A DNA stretch of 64,000 nucleotides from an uncultured Algibacter sp. (GTDB taxonomy: Bacteria > Bacteroidota > Bacteroidia > Flavobacteriales > Flavobacteriaceae), in contig NZ_CANLGU010000002.1 of assembly GCF_947490405.1 (NCBI RefSeq), positions 186,001-250,000 of the forward strand, in the 5' to 3' direction. Position numbers and translations under genes: made by a program. Below are positions 7,296 through 15,970 of the stretch, one piece after another; the stretch's first letter is position 1; every line of letters starts with the position of its first letter. The notes beneath the pieces were generated by a model that was not told where the DNA came from, did no database searches, and was given only the letters and a program-made list of their open reading frames with translations.

Positions 7296-7499
7296 ATGAT
7301 GATACAAAATAAAAGAATAATTGCCTCAATCTTATTTGTATTAATAAGTTTTGTATGCGTAGCCCAAATTCCTGGATCGGGACCTCCTCCTCCAGGACCA
7401 CCGCCACCAAGAGGATTTCCTATAGATGGGGGAGTGCTTTATGGTATTGCTTTTGCGTTATTTTATGGGGTTAGAAAACTTTTATTAAAACGTGGATAA
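7296..7499 (+). CDS. PID-CTERM-like small protein with sorting tail
   Basis: A 67-residue protein in three parts: signal peptide (MMIQNKRIIASILFVLISF then CVAQ), a proline-rich linker of PPPP blocks at about 31-38, and a C-terminal tripartite tail. The tail has the motif PID at about 42-44, a hydrophobic helix (GVLYGIAFALFYGV) and basic RKLLLKRG. This is the layout of PEP-CTERM-like sorting signals and matches the small PID-CTERM proteins of Bacteroidetes. Almost the whole mature protein is the tail and linker. No sorting enzyme is encoded nearby. Export is well supported; processing is inferred. Confidence 0.75.
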   Translation: MMIQNKRIIASILFVLISFVCVAQIPGSGPPPPGPPPPRGFPIDGGVLYGIAFALFYGVRKLLLKRG

Positions 7500-7505
7500 T
7501 TGAGA

Positions 7506-8096
7506 TTACTTATTTAACTCAATAAGTTTAGCCACATATTTCCCTAAAACATCAAACTCTAGATTTACAATCGTTCCTTTTTTAAGGGTATGAAAGTTGG
7601 TATGTTCATAAGTATAAGGTATAATGGCAACACTAAATGTGTTTTTTTGCGAATTCACAACCGTTAAACTTGTCCCATTAACTGTAACAGATCCTTTTTC
7701 TATGGTTATGTTATTTAAAGTGCTATCATATTCAAAAGTAAAAACCCAGCTTCCATTTTCTTCTTTAACATTGGTGCATATAGCGGTTTGATCTACATGA
7801 CCTTGAACAATATGGCCATCTAGTCTATCTCCTAGTTTCATAGCACGTTCAAGATTTACTTTATCACCAATTTGCAAATTATTAAGACTTGTTTTGTCTA
7901 ATGTTTCTTTTATCGCAGTTACTGTATATTCATCACCATTAATGTTAACTACAGTAAGACAAACGCCATTATGTGCCACACTTTGGTCAATTTTCAACTC
8001 AGATGTTATTTTGCTTTTTATCGAAATATGAAGATTATCTAATTCAGCTTTCAAATTCGAAATAACACCTATATCTTCAATAATTCCTGTAAACAT
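7506..8096 (-). CDS. ribE: Riboflavin synthase, alpha subunit
   Basis: Dismutates two 6,7-dimethyl-8-ribityllumazine molecules to riboflavin and a pyrimidine. The 196 residues hold two lumazine-binding barrels, each beginning with a typical strand: MFTGIIEDIGVI at 1-12 and LDGHIVQGHVDQTA near 92-105. VAHNGVCLTVV and SVTVNGTSLTVV are the paired ligand-loop motifs. Convergent with the small gene at 7296, seven bases apart, and divergent from pdxA with a 63-base spacer that must hold both promoters. No FMN riboswitch was recognised. Confidence 0.96.
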   Translation of the reverse strand: MFTGIIEDIGVISNLKAELDNLHISIKSKITSELKIDQSVAHNGVCLTVVNINGDEYTVTAIKETLDKTSLNNLQIGDKVNLERAMKLGDRLDGHIVQGHVDQTAICTNVKEENGSWVFTFEYDSTLNNITIEKGSVTVNGTSLTVVNSQKNTFSVAIIPYTYEHTNFHTLKKGTIVNLEFDVLGKYVAKLIELNK

Positions 8097-8159
8097 TCAA
8101 TTCTTTATTTAATTAGTTAAATTTGCAATCAAAATTACGAACAAAAGTTGTCATTTTTA

Positions 8160-9212
8160 ATGAAGCAGGAAGAAAATATAATAGTAGGAATATCTATAGG
8201 AGACTTAAATGGTATTGGTAGTGAAATCATTTTAAAAACGTTTGAAGACTCTAGGGTTTTAGACTTTTGCACACCTGTAATTTTTGCATCAATAAAAACA
8301 ATGTCTTTTTTTAAATCGCATTTTAGTTCTAAAATTAACTTTCATAGCATTAACAATTTTAATCAATTAAGTCATGGAAAAGTTAATGTGTTTAATTGTT
8401 GGAACGAATCTGTTAATATTGAGTTTGGTAAAGAAGACACTAAGATAGGAGCCTTTGCAATTAAATCATTAGAGCTAGCAACTAAGGCATTAAAAAATAA
8501 TGATATTAATGTTTTGGTAACTGCACCAATAAATAAACACAATATTCAATCTGAAGATTTTAAATTCCCAGGGCATACAGATTATCTGGCGCAAGAATTA
8601 GAAGGTGAAAGCTTAATGTTCATGATAACTGATACGTTAAGAGTAGGCTTACTTACAGATCATGTTCCTGTTAAAGATGTATCAACACATATAACATCTG
8701 AATTAATTGAAGAAAAAATAAACACAGTTTATGGGTCTTTGAAGAAGGATTTTAAAATTCAAAAACCAAAAATTGCTGTTTTAGGAATTAATCCACATAC
8801 TGGAGATAACGGAGTTATTGGAAGTGAAGATGATGATGTATTGCGACCTACTTTACAAAAAATAAAAGAAGATGGAAAATTAGTTTTTGGTCCTTATGCG
8901 GCTGATAGCTTTTTTGGATCAAACAATTACAAAAACTTTGATGCCATAATTGCGTCTTATCACGATCAAGGTTTGATACCCTTTAAAACATTATCATTCG
9001 GACAAGGTGTAAATTATACGGCTGGATTGAATAAAGTAAGAACATCACCTGATCATGGAACAGCTTACGAAATAGCAGGAAAAGGAAATGCTGATGAAAA
9101 CTCTTTCAAAGAAGCTGTATTTAGTGCTATAAAGATTTACAGGAATAGGTTAAGTTATGAACAACTTACAGCAAATCCACTCCAAAAAGCACCTAGAAAA
9201 GACAGACGTTAA
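8160..9212 (+). CDS. pdxA: 4-hydroxythreonine-4-phosphate dehydrogenase
   Basis: NAD-dependent enzyme of pyridoxal 5'-phosphate synthesis. The 350 residues include GDLNGIGSEI near the N-terminus, APINKHN and FPGHTDYLAQ (substrate and metal His), ISYHDQG-type ASYHDQGLIPFKT, and GLNKVRTSPDHGTAYEIAGKG near the C-terminus, all hallmarks of PdxA. An upstream TTG at 8148 would add MSFL; the ATG at 8160 is preferred. Adjacent divergent ribE means two cofactor pathway genes share one intergenic region. Confidence 0.95.
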   Translation: MKQEENIIVGISIGDLNGIGSEIILKTFEDSRVLDFCTPVIFASIKTMSFFKSHFSSKINFHSINNFNQLSHGKVNVFNCWNESVNIEFGKEDTKIGAFAIKSLELATKALKNNDINVLVTAPINKHNIQSEDFKFPGHTDYLAQELEGESLMFMITDTLRVGLLTDHVPVKDVSTHITSELIEEKINTVYGSLKKDFKIQKPKIAVLGINPHTGDNGVIGSEDDDVLRPTLQKIKEDGKLVFGPYAADSFFGSNNYKNFDAIIASYHDQGLIPFKTLSFGQGVNYTAGLNKVRTSPDHGTAYEIAGKGNADENSFKEAVFSAIKIYRNRLSYEQLTANPLQKAPRKDRR

Positions 9213-9257
9213 AACTCTGATTTTTAATTAATACCTGTAATTTTTTTTAGCAAAAGA

Positions 9258-9290
9258 AGCATGAGTAAAAAAATGTTTATAACTCATGCT
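9258..9290 (+). other. Hairpin in the pdxA-DUF177 spacer
   Basis: AGCATGAGT (9258-9266) pairs with ACTCATGCT (9282-9290) across a 15-base loop. No T-run follows, so it may be a factor-assisted 3' end of pdxA or an operator. A TATATTTG -7 box lies downstream at 9308-9315, ahead of the next gene. Confidence 0.5.
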
Positions 9291-9337
9291 ACCTAAATAA
9301 AAATTTATATATTTGCAGGCTCAAAATAGATGTGATA

Positions 9338-9877
9338 ATGAAGCTATTGAAAGAGTTTACAATCCCATTTGTAGGATTAAAAATAGGAAAACATCATTTT
9401 GAGTATAAAGTAGAGCAAGCGTTCTTTGAACATTTTGAGTATGAAGATTTTAATGATGTAAATATTAATGTAAATCTTGTTTTAGAAAAAAAGACAACAT
9501 TATTAGAATTACATTTTAAAATTTCTGGTTGGGTTAATGTAAATTGTGATTTAACAAACGAACCTTATAATCAAACGATTGAAAACGAGTTTGACTTAGT
9601 GGTTAAGTTTGGAGATGAGTATAACGATGAAAATATTGATATTCTTATTATACCTCACGGTACCTACGAGATTAATATTCAGCAGTATATTTACGAGTTA
9701 GTTATACTTGCTGTTCCAATAAAAAGGATTCACCCAGGAGTTGAAGATGGTACATTAGATTCAGAAATACTTGATAAATTAGAAGAGTTAAGCCCAAAGC
9801 TTAAAAAAAATAAAGACAAAGAAGAGGAAATTGATCCTCGTTGGAATACATTAAAGAAATTATTAACGGATAAATAA
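9338..9877 (+). CDS. DUF177 (YceD-like) rRNA accumulation protein
   Basis: A 179-residue acidic protein from ATG at 9338; the upstream GTG at 9332 adds only two residues. The family is needed for 23S rRNA accumulation in E. coli and plants and is nearly always next to rpmF, as here (nine bases). It contains the central beta-rich part with CDLTNEPYNQTIENEFDLVVKFGDE and the typical YIYELVILAVPIKRIHPG helix region near 128-145. The tail ends DPRWNTLKKLL, a motif common to Bacteroidetes members. It lacks the paired cysteines of some homologues. Confidence 0.88.
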   Translation: MKLLKEFTIPFVGLKIGKHHFEYKVEQAFFEHFEYEDFNDVNINVNLVLEKKTTLLELHFKISGWVNVNCDLTNEPYNQTIENEFDLVVKFGDEYNDENIDILIIPHGTYEINIQQYIYELVILAVPIKRIHPGVEDGTLDSEILDKLEELSPKLKKNKDKEEEIDPRWNTLKKLLTDK

Positions 9878-9886
9878 ACATATAAA

Positions 9887-10090
9887 ATGGCACATCCTAA
9901 AAGAAAAATCTCGAAAACAAGAAGAGATAAAAGAAGAACGCATTACAAAGCAACTGCGCCACAGATTGCTACATGCCCTACAACAGGTGAAGCTCACTTA
10001 TATCACAGAGCACACTGGCATGAAGGAAAATTATACTACAGAGGTCAAGTATTAATTGATAACTCTGAAGAAGTAGAAAACGTAGCATAA
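9887..10090 (+). CDS. rpmF: 50S ribosomal protein L32
   Basis: A 67-residue basic protein starting [20 protein letters not shown], the signature N-terminus of L32. Only one cysteine is left ([17 protein letters not shown]), so this is a zinc-independent form. Follows the DUF177 gene by nine bases and precedes an intrinsic terminator, then fabH, a conserved order linking ribosome and lipid synthesis genes. Confidence 0.97.
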   Translation: MAHPKRKISKTRRDKRRTHYKATAPQIATCPTTGEAHLYHRAHWHEGKLYYRGQVLIDNSEEVENVA

Positions 10091-10110
10091 ATAGTTATGC
10101 TCACCTATAT

Positions 10111-10139
10111 AAAACGCTCATTCTATGAGCGTTTTTTTT
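10111..10139 (+). terminator. Intrinsic terminator after rpmF
   Basis: AAAACGCTCA and TGAGCGTTTT flank a five-base loop and are followed by a T-run. Confidence 0.85.
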
Positions 10140-10217
10140 ATGAAATACTTTTTCTAATTAACAAAAACATGTAATTTGTACATTATTAGACCAAAATTTA
10201 GTAGTTTTCGTGAAATT

Positions 10218-10235
10218 TTGAGCATTTTTGCTCAA
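10218..10235. promoter_or_regulatory. Palindrome upstream of fabH
   Basis: TTGAGCA (10218-10224) and TGCTCAA (10229-10235) around TTTT, 35 bases before the fabH start. Placement fits an operator or leader hairpin of the fatty acid operon. No known regulator site is matched. Confidence 0.4.
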
Positions 10236-10270
10236 TTTTAATGTTTTTTGGTCAAATTAACTTTAAAGGT

Positions 10271-11272
10271 ATGGGTAAAATCTCAGCAGCTATTACCGCT
10301 GTAGGTGCTTATGTGCCAGATTATGTATTAACCAATCAAATTCTTGAGACGATGGTTGATACAAATGACGAATGGATTACCTCAAGAACAGGAATCAAAG
10401 AACGCCGAATTCTTAAAGAAGAAGGTAAAGGAACATCTTACTTAGCTATAAAAGCAGCTCAAGACTTAATAAATAAAAAGGGTATAGACCCAAAAGATAT
10501 AGAACTTGTTATAGTTGCTACTGCAACTCCAGACATGAAAGCAGCTTCTACAGCTTCATTTACAGCTTCTGAGATTGGTGCTGTAAATGCGTTTTCCTTT
10601 GATATGGATGCGGCTTGTTCTAGCTTTTTATACGGTATGTCTGTAGCCTCAACCTATATTGAATCTGGGCGTTATAAAAACGTACTTCTTATCGGAGCCG
10701 ATAAAATGTCTTCTATCATAAATTATAAAGACAGAGCAACTTGTATCATCTTTGGGGATGGTGCTGGTGCTGTTTTATTTGAACCAAACGAAGAGAATCT
10801 TGGGCTTCAAGATGAATATTTAAGAAGTGATGGAACAGGTAGAGAGTTTTTACAAGCTACTTATGGTGGCTCATCTCATCCACTAACTGCCGAAATTTTA
10901 GAACAAGGCGGGCACTGTGCTTTTCAAGAAGGAAGAACGGTATTTAAAAATGCTGTTTTTAACATGGCTGATGCTACGGCTAAAATTTTGGAACGCAATA
11001 ATTTGAATAAAGATACAGTAGATTGGTTAGCAGCACATCAAGCGAACAAACGCATTATTGATGCTACAGCACAACGTATCAATTTGGACGAGGATAAAGT
11101 GATGATGAATATTCATAAGTATGGAAACACTACATCAGCAACGTTACCATTACTTTTAAGCGATTACGAATCACAACTTAAAAAAGGAGATAATGTTATT
11201 TTCGCTGCTTTTGGTGGCGGATTTAATTGGGGAGCTTCATATTTAAAATGGGCTTATAATTCAAAAAACTAA
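10271..11272 (+). CDS. fabH: Beta-ketoacyl-ACP synthase III
   Basis: Starts fatty acid synthesis by condensing acetyl-CoA (or a branched primer) with malonyl-ACP. From ATG at 10271 the protein has 333 residues with the catalytic triad C116 (DMDAACSSFLYG), H256 (AAHQAN) and N286 (YGNTTSA). An ATG 30 bases upstream would add MFFGQINFKG, not seen in the family; MGKISAAIT is the standard start. First gene of fabH-accB-accC, with 21 and 86 base spacers. Confidence 0.95.
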   Translation: MGKISAAITAVGAYVPDYVLTNQILETMVDTNDEWITSRTGIKERRILKEEGKGTSYLAIKAAQDLINKKGIDPKDIELVIVATATPDMKAASTASFTASEIGAVNAFSFDMDAACSSFLYGMSVASTYIESGRYKNVLLIGADKMSSIINYKDRATCIIFGDGAGAVLFEPNEENLGLQDEYLRSDGTGREFLQATYGGSSHPLTAEILEQGGHCAFQEGRTVFKNAVFNMADATAKILERNNLNKDTVDWLAAHQANKRIIDATAQRINLDEDKVMMNIHKYGNTTSATLPLLLSDYESQLKKGDNVIFAAFGGGFNWGASYLKWAYNSKN

Positions 11273-11293
11273 CCACTAATTAATAGTAAAACT

Positions 11294-11782
11294 ATGGATT
11301 TAAAAGAGATTCAAAACTTAATCAAGTTTGTTGCTAAATCTGGAGCAAGTGAGGTTAAATTAGAAATGGATGATATAAAAATCACCATCAGAACAGGATC
11401 GGATTCGGATACAACAATAGTTCAACAAGTTCCTGCTGCACAAATTCCACAACAAGTTATTACAGCAGCGGCTCCGTTAGCAGAAGCTCCAGCGGCACCA
11501 GCAGCATCTGAAGCAGCTCCAACAGCATCTGAAGATTCAAAATATATTACAATCAAATCACCAATAATTGGTACATTCTACAGAAAACCATCTCCAGATA
11601 AACCTTTATTTGTTGAGGTAGGGCAAACCATTGCTGAGGGCGATGTACTTTGTATCATTGAAGCAATGAAACTTTTCAATGAAATTGAATCTGAAGTTTC
11701 AGGGAAAATTGTAAAAATATTAGTTGATGATTCATCTCCTGTAGAGTTTGATCAACCACTATTCTTAGTAGACCCATCATAA
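11294..11782 (+). CDS. accB: Acetyl-CoA carboxylase biotin carboxyl carrier protein
   Basis: Carries biotin between the carboxylase and carboxyltransferase sites. The 162 residues split into an N-terminal [20 protein letters not shown] segment, an Ala/Pro-rich flexible linker (about 48-80), and the biotinyl domain from about 83. The biotinylated lysine is K126 in [12 protein letters not shown]. Normal length and layout for AccB. The accC gene follows in the same direction. Confidence 0.96.
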   Translation: MDLKEIQNLIKFVAKSGASEVKLEMDDIKITIRTGSDSDTTIVQQVPAAQIPQQVITAAAPLAEAPAAPAASEAAPTASEDSKYITIKSPIIGTFYRKPSPDKPLFVEVGQTIAEGDVLCIIEAMKLFNEIESEVSGKIVKILVDDSSPVEFDQPLFLVDPS

Positions 11783-11790
11783 CCTATTAA

Positions 11791-11846
11791 AAATTCCAAT
11801 ACACAAATCTCGAAATCCAATATTTGGAATTTGGCGATTGGAATTT
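11791..11846. repeat. Inverted repeat in the accB-accC spacer
   Basis: AAATTCCAAT (11791-11800) is the exact reverse complement of ATTGGAATTT (11837-11846). The bases between contain further near-copies (AATCCAAT, TTTGGAATTTGG). The spacer can therefore fold on itself in the accBC mRNA. Similar TTGGAATTTGG-rich stretches are common between flavobacterial genes. Confidence 0.5.
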
Positions 11847-11868
11847 GAAATTTTTAATTCAAGATGTT

Positions 11869-13218
11869 ATGTTTAAAAAAATATTAATTGCCAATAGAGG
11901 AGAAATAGCACTTCGTGTTATTAGAACCTGTAAAGAAATGGGTATAAAAACAGTAGCTGTATATTCTACTGTTGATGAAGAAAGTTTACACGTCAAATTT
12001 GCTGATGAGGCGGTTTGTATTGGACCTCCTGCAAGTAGCGAATCTTATTTAAAAATGTCCAATATTATATCTGCAGCTGAAATAACAAACGCAGATGCTA
12101 TACATCCAGGATATGGATTTCTATCAGAAAACGCCAAGTTTTCAAAAATTTGTGAAGAGCATGGAATAAAATTCATCGGTGCTTCTGCAGAAATGATTGA
12201 TAGAATGGGAGATAAAGCCAATGCAAAAGCGACCATGAAAGCGGCTGGTGTTCCATGTGTACCAGGGAGTGATGGCATTATTGAAACCTTTGAAGACTGT
12301 AAAAGAGTTGCTAAAGAAACAGGTTATCCTGTTATGCTAAAAGCTTCAGCAGGTGGTGGAGGTAAAGGGATGCGCGCGGTTTGGAAACCTGAAGATTTGC
12401 AAAACGCTTGGGAATCTGCAAGAACAGAATCTAAAGCTGCCTTTGGAAATGATGATATGTATATGGAAAAACTTATTGAAGAGCCACGACATATTGAAAT
12501 TCAAATTGTTGGGGATTCTCGAGGGAAAGCATGTCACTTATCAGAAAGAGATTGCTCGGTTCAACGTCGTCATCAAAAATTAACAGAGGAAACACCATCG
12601 CCTTTCATGACAGATAAGCTTCGTGAAGAGATGGGGTTAGCAGCAGTAAGAGCATCAGAATACATCAAATACGAAGGTGCAGGAACCGTTGAGTTTTTAG
12701 TAGATAAACACCGTAATTTCTACTTTATGGAGATGAATACACGTATCCAGGTAGAGCACCCAATTACAGAACAAGTTATTGATTTCGATTTAATTCGTGA
12801 ACAAATTTTGGTTGCTGCAGGTGTGCCAATTTCTGGTAAACACTATACACCAAAATTACACTCTATAGAATGTAGAATTAACGCAGAAGACCCTTACAAT
12901 GGATTTAGACCGTCACCAGGAGTTATTACAACCTTACACGCTCCAGGTGGGCACGGTATTCGTTTAGATACACATGTTTACGCAGGTTATGCCATTCCGC
13001 CTAACTACGATTCTATGATTGCTAAGTTGATTACAACAGCACAAACTAGAGAAGAAGCAATTAATAAAATGAAACGTGCGCTCGATGAGTTTGTTATAGA
13101 AGGTATAAAAACCACAATTCCTTTTCACAGACAACTCATGGATCATCCAGATTATTTAGCAGGTAATTACACCACAAAATTCATGGAAGATTTCGAGATG
13201 AAACAAGATGAAGAATAA
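11869..13218 (+). CDS. accC: Acetyl-CoA carboxylase biotin carboxylase subunit
   Basis: ATP-grasp enzyme that carboxylates biotin on AccB. The true start is ATG 11869 ([16 protein letters not shown], the family N-terminus); an open frame 45 bases longer starts in the repeat-rich spacer. The 449 residues show [10 protein letters not shown], the Gly-rich ATP loop [12 protein letters not shown], the EERDCSxQRR-type [13 protein letters not shown], and the active-site [16 protein letters not shown]. Ends ten bases before an intrinsic terminator. Confidence 0.96.
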   Translation: MFKKILIANRGEIALRVIRTCKEMGIKTVAVYSTVDEESLHVKFADEAVCIGPPASSESYLKMSNIISAAEITNADAIHPGYGFLSENAKFSKICEEHGIKFIGASAEMIDRMGDKANAKATMKAAGVPCVPGSDGIIETFEDCKRVAKETGYPVMLKASAGGGGKGMRAVWKPEDLQNAWESARTESKAAFGNDDMYMEKLIEEPRHIEIQIVGDSRGKACHLSERDCSVQRRHQKLTEETPSPFMTDKLREEMGLAAVRASEYIKYEGAGTVEFLVDKHRNFYFMEMNTRIQVEHPITEQVIDFDLIREQILVAAGVPISGKHYTPKLHSIECRINAEDPYNGFRPSPGVITTLHAPGGHGIRLDTHVYAGYAIPPNYDSMIAKLITTAQTREEAINKMKRALDEFVIEGIKTTIPFHRQLMDHPDYLAGNYTTKFMEDFEMKQDEE

Positions 13219-13227
13219 ATAATAAAG

Positions 13228-13255
13228 TCCCGATGTAAGTCGGGATTTTTTTTTT
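13228..13255 (+). terminator. Intrinsic terminator after accC
   Basis: TCCCGA/TCGGGA stem with a six-base loop, followed by ten T; runs straight into repeat copy C. Confidence 0.85.
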
Positions 13256-13340
13256 GGCGTTACCCAAAAGGGTCGGGCTTTCCACTGTATCTTTTTTGCA
13301 GAAAAAGCAAAAAAGGATGCCGTTTCAATCCCTAACGCGC
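13256..13340 (+). repeat. Palindromic intergenic repeat, copy C (compact)
   Basis: A clean copy in 85 bases: GGCGTTACCC, GGGTCGGGCTTTCC, a stem TTTTTTGC/GCAAAAAA, GGATGCCGTTTCAATCCC and TAACGC. The outer GCGTTA pairs with TAACGC. It abuts the accC terminator, in the direction of accC. Confidence 0.8.
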
Positions 13341-13375
13341 TATAAAACTCCAATTTAAAATTCTAACTTAGCCTC

Positions 13376-14491
13376 ATGAAGCTGTCTTATTGGGAAATAA
13401 AATCATGGTTAACTAATATTGATTACTGTATTGTTGGTAGCGGTATTGTTGGTCTTAATTGTGCGCTTCATTTAAAAGAACGGTATCCAAAATCTAAGGT
13501 TTTAATTCTAGAAAAAGGGATGCTACCACAAGGCGCTAGCACAAAAAACGCAGGTTTTTCATGCTTTGGTAGTTTAAGCGAAATTCTTGATGACTTAGAA
13601 ACCCACACTGAGCATGAAGTTTTTCAACTCATTTCAAAACGGGTAAATGGCTTAAAATTACTAAGGCAAACCCTAGGAGACAAAGCAATTAGTTACCAAC
13701 AATTAGGTGGCTACGAATTGTTTTTAAATTCTGATAAAAGCTTATTTGAAAATTGTATTTTAAAAAAAGAAAACATCAATAAATGGTTAAAGCCAATTTT
13801 TAAGGATTCCGTATTTAGCCTAAAAAATAATATTTTCAACTTCAATAAAATAAACAATCAGTATATATTTAATCAGTTTGAGGGGCAAATAGACACAGGA
13901 AAAATGATGGAATCCCTATTAGAGAAAGCATACTCAAATGGCATTAAAATTTTAAATAATACTCAAGTTGAAGAATTTTTAGAAGAAGCTGGATCAGTAA
14001 AAATAAGAACCAACACATTTGAGTTTTCAGCTTCAAAATTGTGTATTGCAACAAATGGTTTTGCATCACAACTAATACCTCAAAATGTGAAGCCAGCAAG
14101 AGCGCAAGTATTAATAACCAAACCTATCAAGGACTTAAAAATACAAGGAACCTTTCACCTAGATAGAGGCTATTATTATTTTAGAAATATAGATAACAGA
14201 ATCCTTTTAGGAGGTGGACGACATCTAGATTTTAAAGGAGAAGAAACCACAGAATTAAATCAAACTAACTATATTCAAAACAATCTAGAAGATCTATTAA
14301 AGTCTACTATTTTACCTAAAACCCCATTTGAAATTGAGCACAGGTGGAGCGGTATTATGGGAGTTGGAAATCAGAAGAAAGCCATTGTAAAGCCAATTGG
14401 CAAACATGTGTTTTGTGGTGTTCGTTTAGGCGGTATGGGTGTTGCTATTGGGAGTTTGGTAGGAAAGGAGTTAGCAGAATTAATTCAGTAA
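13376..14491 (+). CDS. FAD-dependent amino acid oxidase-type oxidoreductase (DAO family)
   Basis: A 371-residue flavoprotein. The N-terminal dinucleotide fold has YCIVGSGIVGLNCALHL (about 17-33) followed by ILEKG. A second signature is near 220 (KLCIATNGFASQLI), and the C-terminal FAD-contacting part reads RWSGIMGVG...VFCGVRLGGMGVAIGSLVG. Members oxidise amines or D-amino acids. The substrate cannot be predicted. The next gene follows after 39 bases and may be cotranscribed. Confidence 0.82.
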   Translation: MKLSYWEIKSWLTNIDYCIVGSGIVGLNCALHLKERYPKSKVLILEKGMLPQGASTKNAGFSCFGSLSEILDDLETHTEHEVFQLISKRVNGLKLLRQTLGDKAISYQQLGGYELFLNSDKSLFENCILKKENINKWLKPIFKDSVFSLKNNIFNFNKINNQYIFNQFEGQIDTGKMMESLLEKAYSNGIKILNNTQVEEFLEEAGSVKIRTNTFEFSASKLCIATNGFASQLIPQNVKPARAQVLITKPIKDLKIQGTFHLDRGYYYFRNIDNRILLGGGRHLDFKGEETTELNQTNYIQNNLEDLLKSTILPKTPFEIEHRWSGIMGVGNQKKAIVKPIGKHVFCGVRLGGMGVAIGSLVGKELAELIQ

Positions 14492-14530
14492 TTTGTTTCT
14501 TGTGTAAAGATAATAATCACGTTAAGCAAT

Positions 14531-14980
14531 ATGAATATTAAAAAAGAGCTTTATAATCAATGTTTTGAATTTATTGAAAACCGCTACCAAGCAGTTCAAA
14601 ATACAATTAAAGAAATTCAAGTTTCATTACGTTCAGAAACTAAAAGTAGTGCTGGTGATAAGCACGAAACAGGGCGTGCCATGTTACAATTAGAACGTGA
14701 AAAAGCTGGAGTACAATTAGCAGAAATAGAGAAAACAAAAGCTTTATTGTCAAAAGTAAATATTGAAAATAATCTTAATAAAATAGGTGTAGGAAGTGTT
14801 GTTTTTACCACAAAGTCAAACTATTTTATTGCTATTAGTGCTGGTGAATTAAAAGCTAAGGGAGATAATTTTTTTGCTATTTCAGCAAATACACCAATGG
14901 GACAGCTTTTAATAGGAAAAGCAGTAGGAGATGTTATCTCATTCAGAGCTCAAGCGTTTAAAGTAACCAAAGTTTTATAG
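14531..14980 (+). CDS. GreA/GreB-like C-terminal domain protein
   Basis: A 149-residue protein with an N-terminal helical part containing DKHETGRAMLQLEREKAGVQLAEIEKTK (about 44-71), followed by a small beta domain with VGSVVFTTKSNYFIAIS and TPMGQLLIGKAVGDVI, which resembles the FKBP-like domain of Gre factors (SPLGKALLGKKVGDEV). The true acidic Gre coiled coil is not evident, so transcript-cleavage activity is uncertain. Databases often carry this family under a misleading 3-oxoacyl-ACP synthase name; no such motif is present. Confidence 0.65.
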   Translation: MNIKKELYNQCFEFIENRYQAVQNTIKEIQVSLRSETKSSAGDKHETGRAMLQLEREKAGVQLAEIEKTKALLSKVNIENNLNKIGVGSVVFTTKSNYFIAISAGELKAKGDNFFAISANTPMGQLLIGKAVGDVISFRAQAFKVTKVL

Positions 14981-14984
14981 CAAT

Positions 14985-15896
14985 CTATTTTATAATAGAA
15001 AGACAAACCTCAATACCGCCTTCTAACTTATTTTGATTTTCAAAAAATATCGAATTTCCATTCAAATCAGCTTCAATTAAATAAAAATAACCTTTAAAGA
15101 AAGACTGTTTAACAACTACTTTTAAATCTGAGGATTCAATAATTTTTAATTGATTAGCATAAACAATGGCACCGTTTATAATATTAAACTCACCAAAAAA
15201 AGAAGCAATTAAGGGAGTTTTAGGGTTCTTATAAAGCATCTCTGGTAAATCGTTTACTATTATTTTATTGTTGTTTAAAACAATCATGCGGTCTGCAAAA
15301 CCAAGCACATCATCCTTATCATGGGTGGCCACAATACAGGTAATATTTTTATCTTTCAGATATCTAAAAACCTTTCTTCTAAGACTTTGCTTTTTAAAAT
15401 TATCAATATGGCTAAAAGGTTCGTCTAATAAAAGAATTTCAGGTTGTTTTGCTAAAGCTCTCGCTAGGGCAACACGTTGTTTTTGTCCTCCACTTAAGGT
15501 TTTAACTTTAGTGTTTGCAAAAGCCTCAAGTTCCACTACTTTAATTAGTTCATCAATACGTTGTTGTGTTTCTTCAGGAAAAAATCGAGATAAGTGTTTT
15601 CCAATATTTTCTTCAACGGTTATGTATGGCATTAAATCAAATTCTTGAGCTACATATTTCATAAAATCATAACCGATCACCAAGTTGAATTTCGGACCTA
15701 AAATCTCTTCATCTTTCCAAAAAACATGACCCTTATCTAAATCATACTCACCATATAAAACTTTAAGTAATGTGCTTTTCCCAGAACCACTTTCACCTAT
15801 AATAGCAATATTTTCACCTTGCTTACCATTAAAGGAAATATCCTTTAAAACGGGTATTTTATTATAAGAAAAAGTTAGATTTTTAACGTGTAGCAT
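14985..15896 (-). CDS. ABC transporter ATP-binding protein
   Basis: A 303-residue ATPase with Walker A GESGSGKST at 34-42, signature LSGGQKQRVAL at 134-144, Walker B LLLDEP at 155-160 and the switch His in ATHDKDD. The extra C-terminal 70 residues after about 230 form a small beta domain (INGAIVYANQLKIIESSDLKVVV) like the TOBE-type domain of sugar and ion importers. No permease is adjacent. Convergent with the preceding gene, four bases apart. Confidence 0.85.
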   Translation of the reverse strand: MLHVKNLTFSYNKIPVLKDISFNGKQGENIAIIGESGSGKSTLLKVLYGEYDLDKGHVFWKDEEILGPKFNLVIGYDFMKYVAQEFDLMPYITVEENIGKHLSRFFPEETQQRIDELIKVVELEAFANTKVKTLSGGQKQRVALARALAKQPEILLLDEPFSHIDNFKKQSLRRKVFRYLKDKNITCIVATHDKDDVLGFADRMIVLNNNKIIVNDLPEMLYKNPKTPLIASFFGEFNIINGAIVYANQLKIIESSDLKVVVKQSFFKGYFYLIEADLNGNSIFFENQNKLEGGIEVCLSIIK

Positions 15897-15918
15897 AGCA
15901 GCGCAAAAATAGTATAAA

Positions 15919-15950
15919 AAAACACGCTTCTAAACTAGAAGCGTGTTTTT
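15919..15950. terminator. Bidirectional hairpin upstream of the ABC gene
   Basis: AAACACGCTTCTA and TAGAAGCGTGTTT arms with T-runs on both strands. It ends the prolyl oligopeptidase transcript poorly placed otherwise; on the minus strand it lies after that gene (stop at 15971) and before the ABC ATPase gene. Confidence 0.8.
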
Positions 15951-15970
15951 GATAAAAAGTATAGTACGTA

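Noticed and set aside
7506..8159. FMN riboswitch at ribE
   Set aside because: The 63-base ribE-pdxA spacer is too short for the riboswitch and shows no RFN-type conserved blocks.
15268..15648. Open frame of 126 codons opposite the ABC ATPase
   Set aside because: Covers Walker B and signature regions of the real gene on the other strand; no protein family features.
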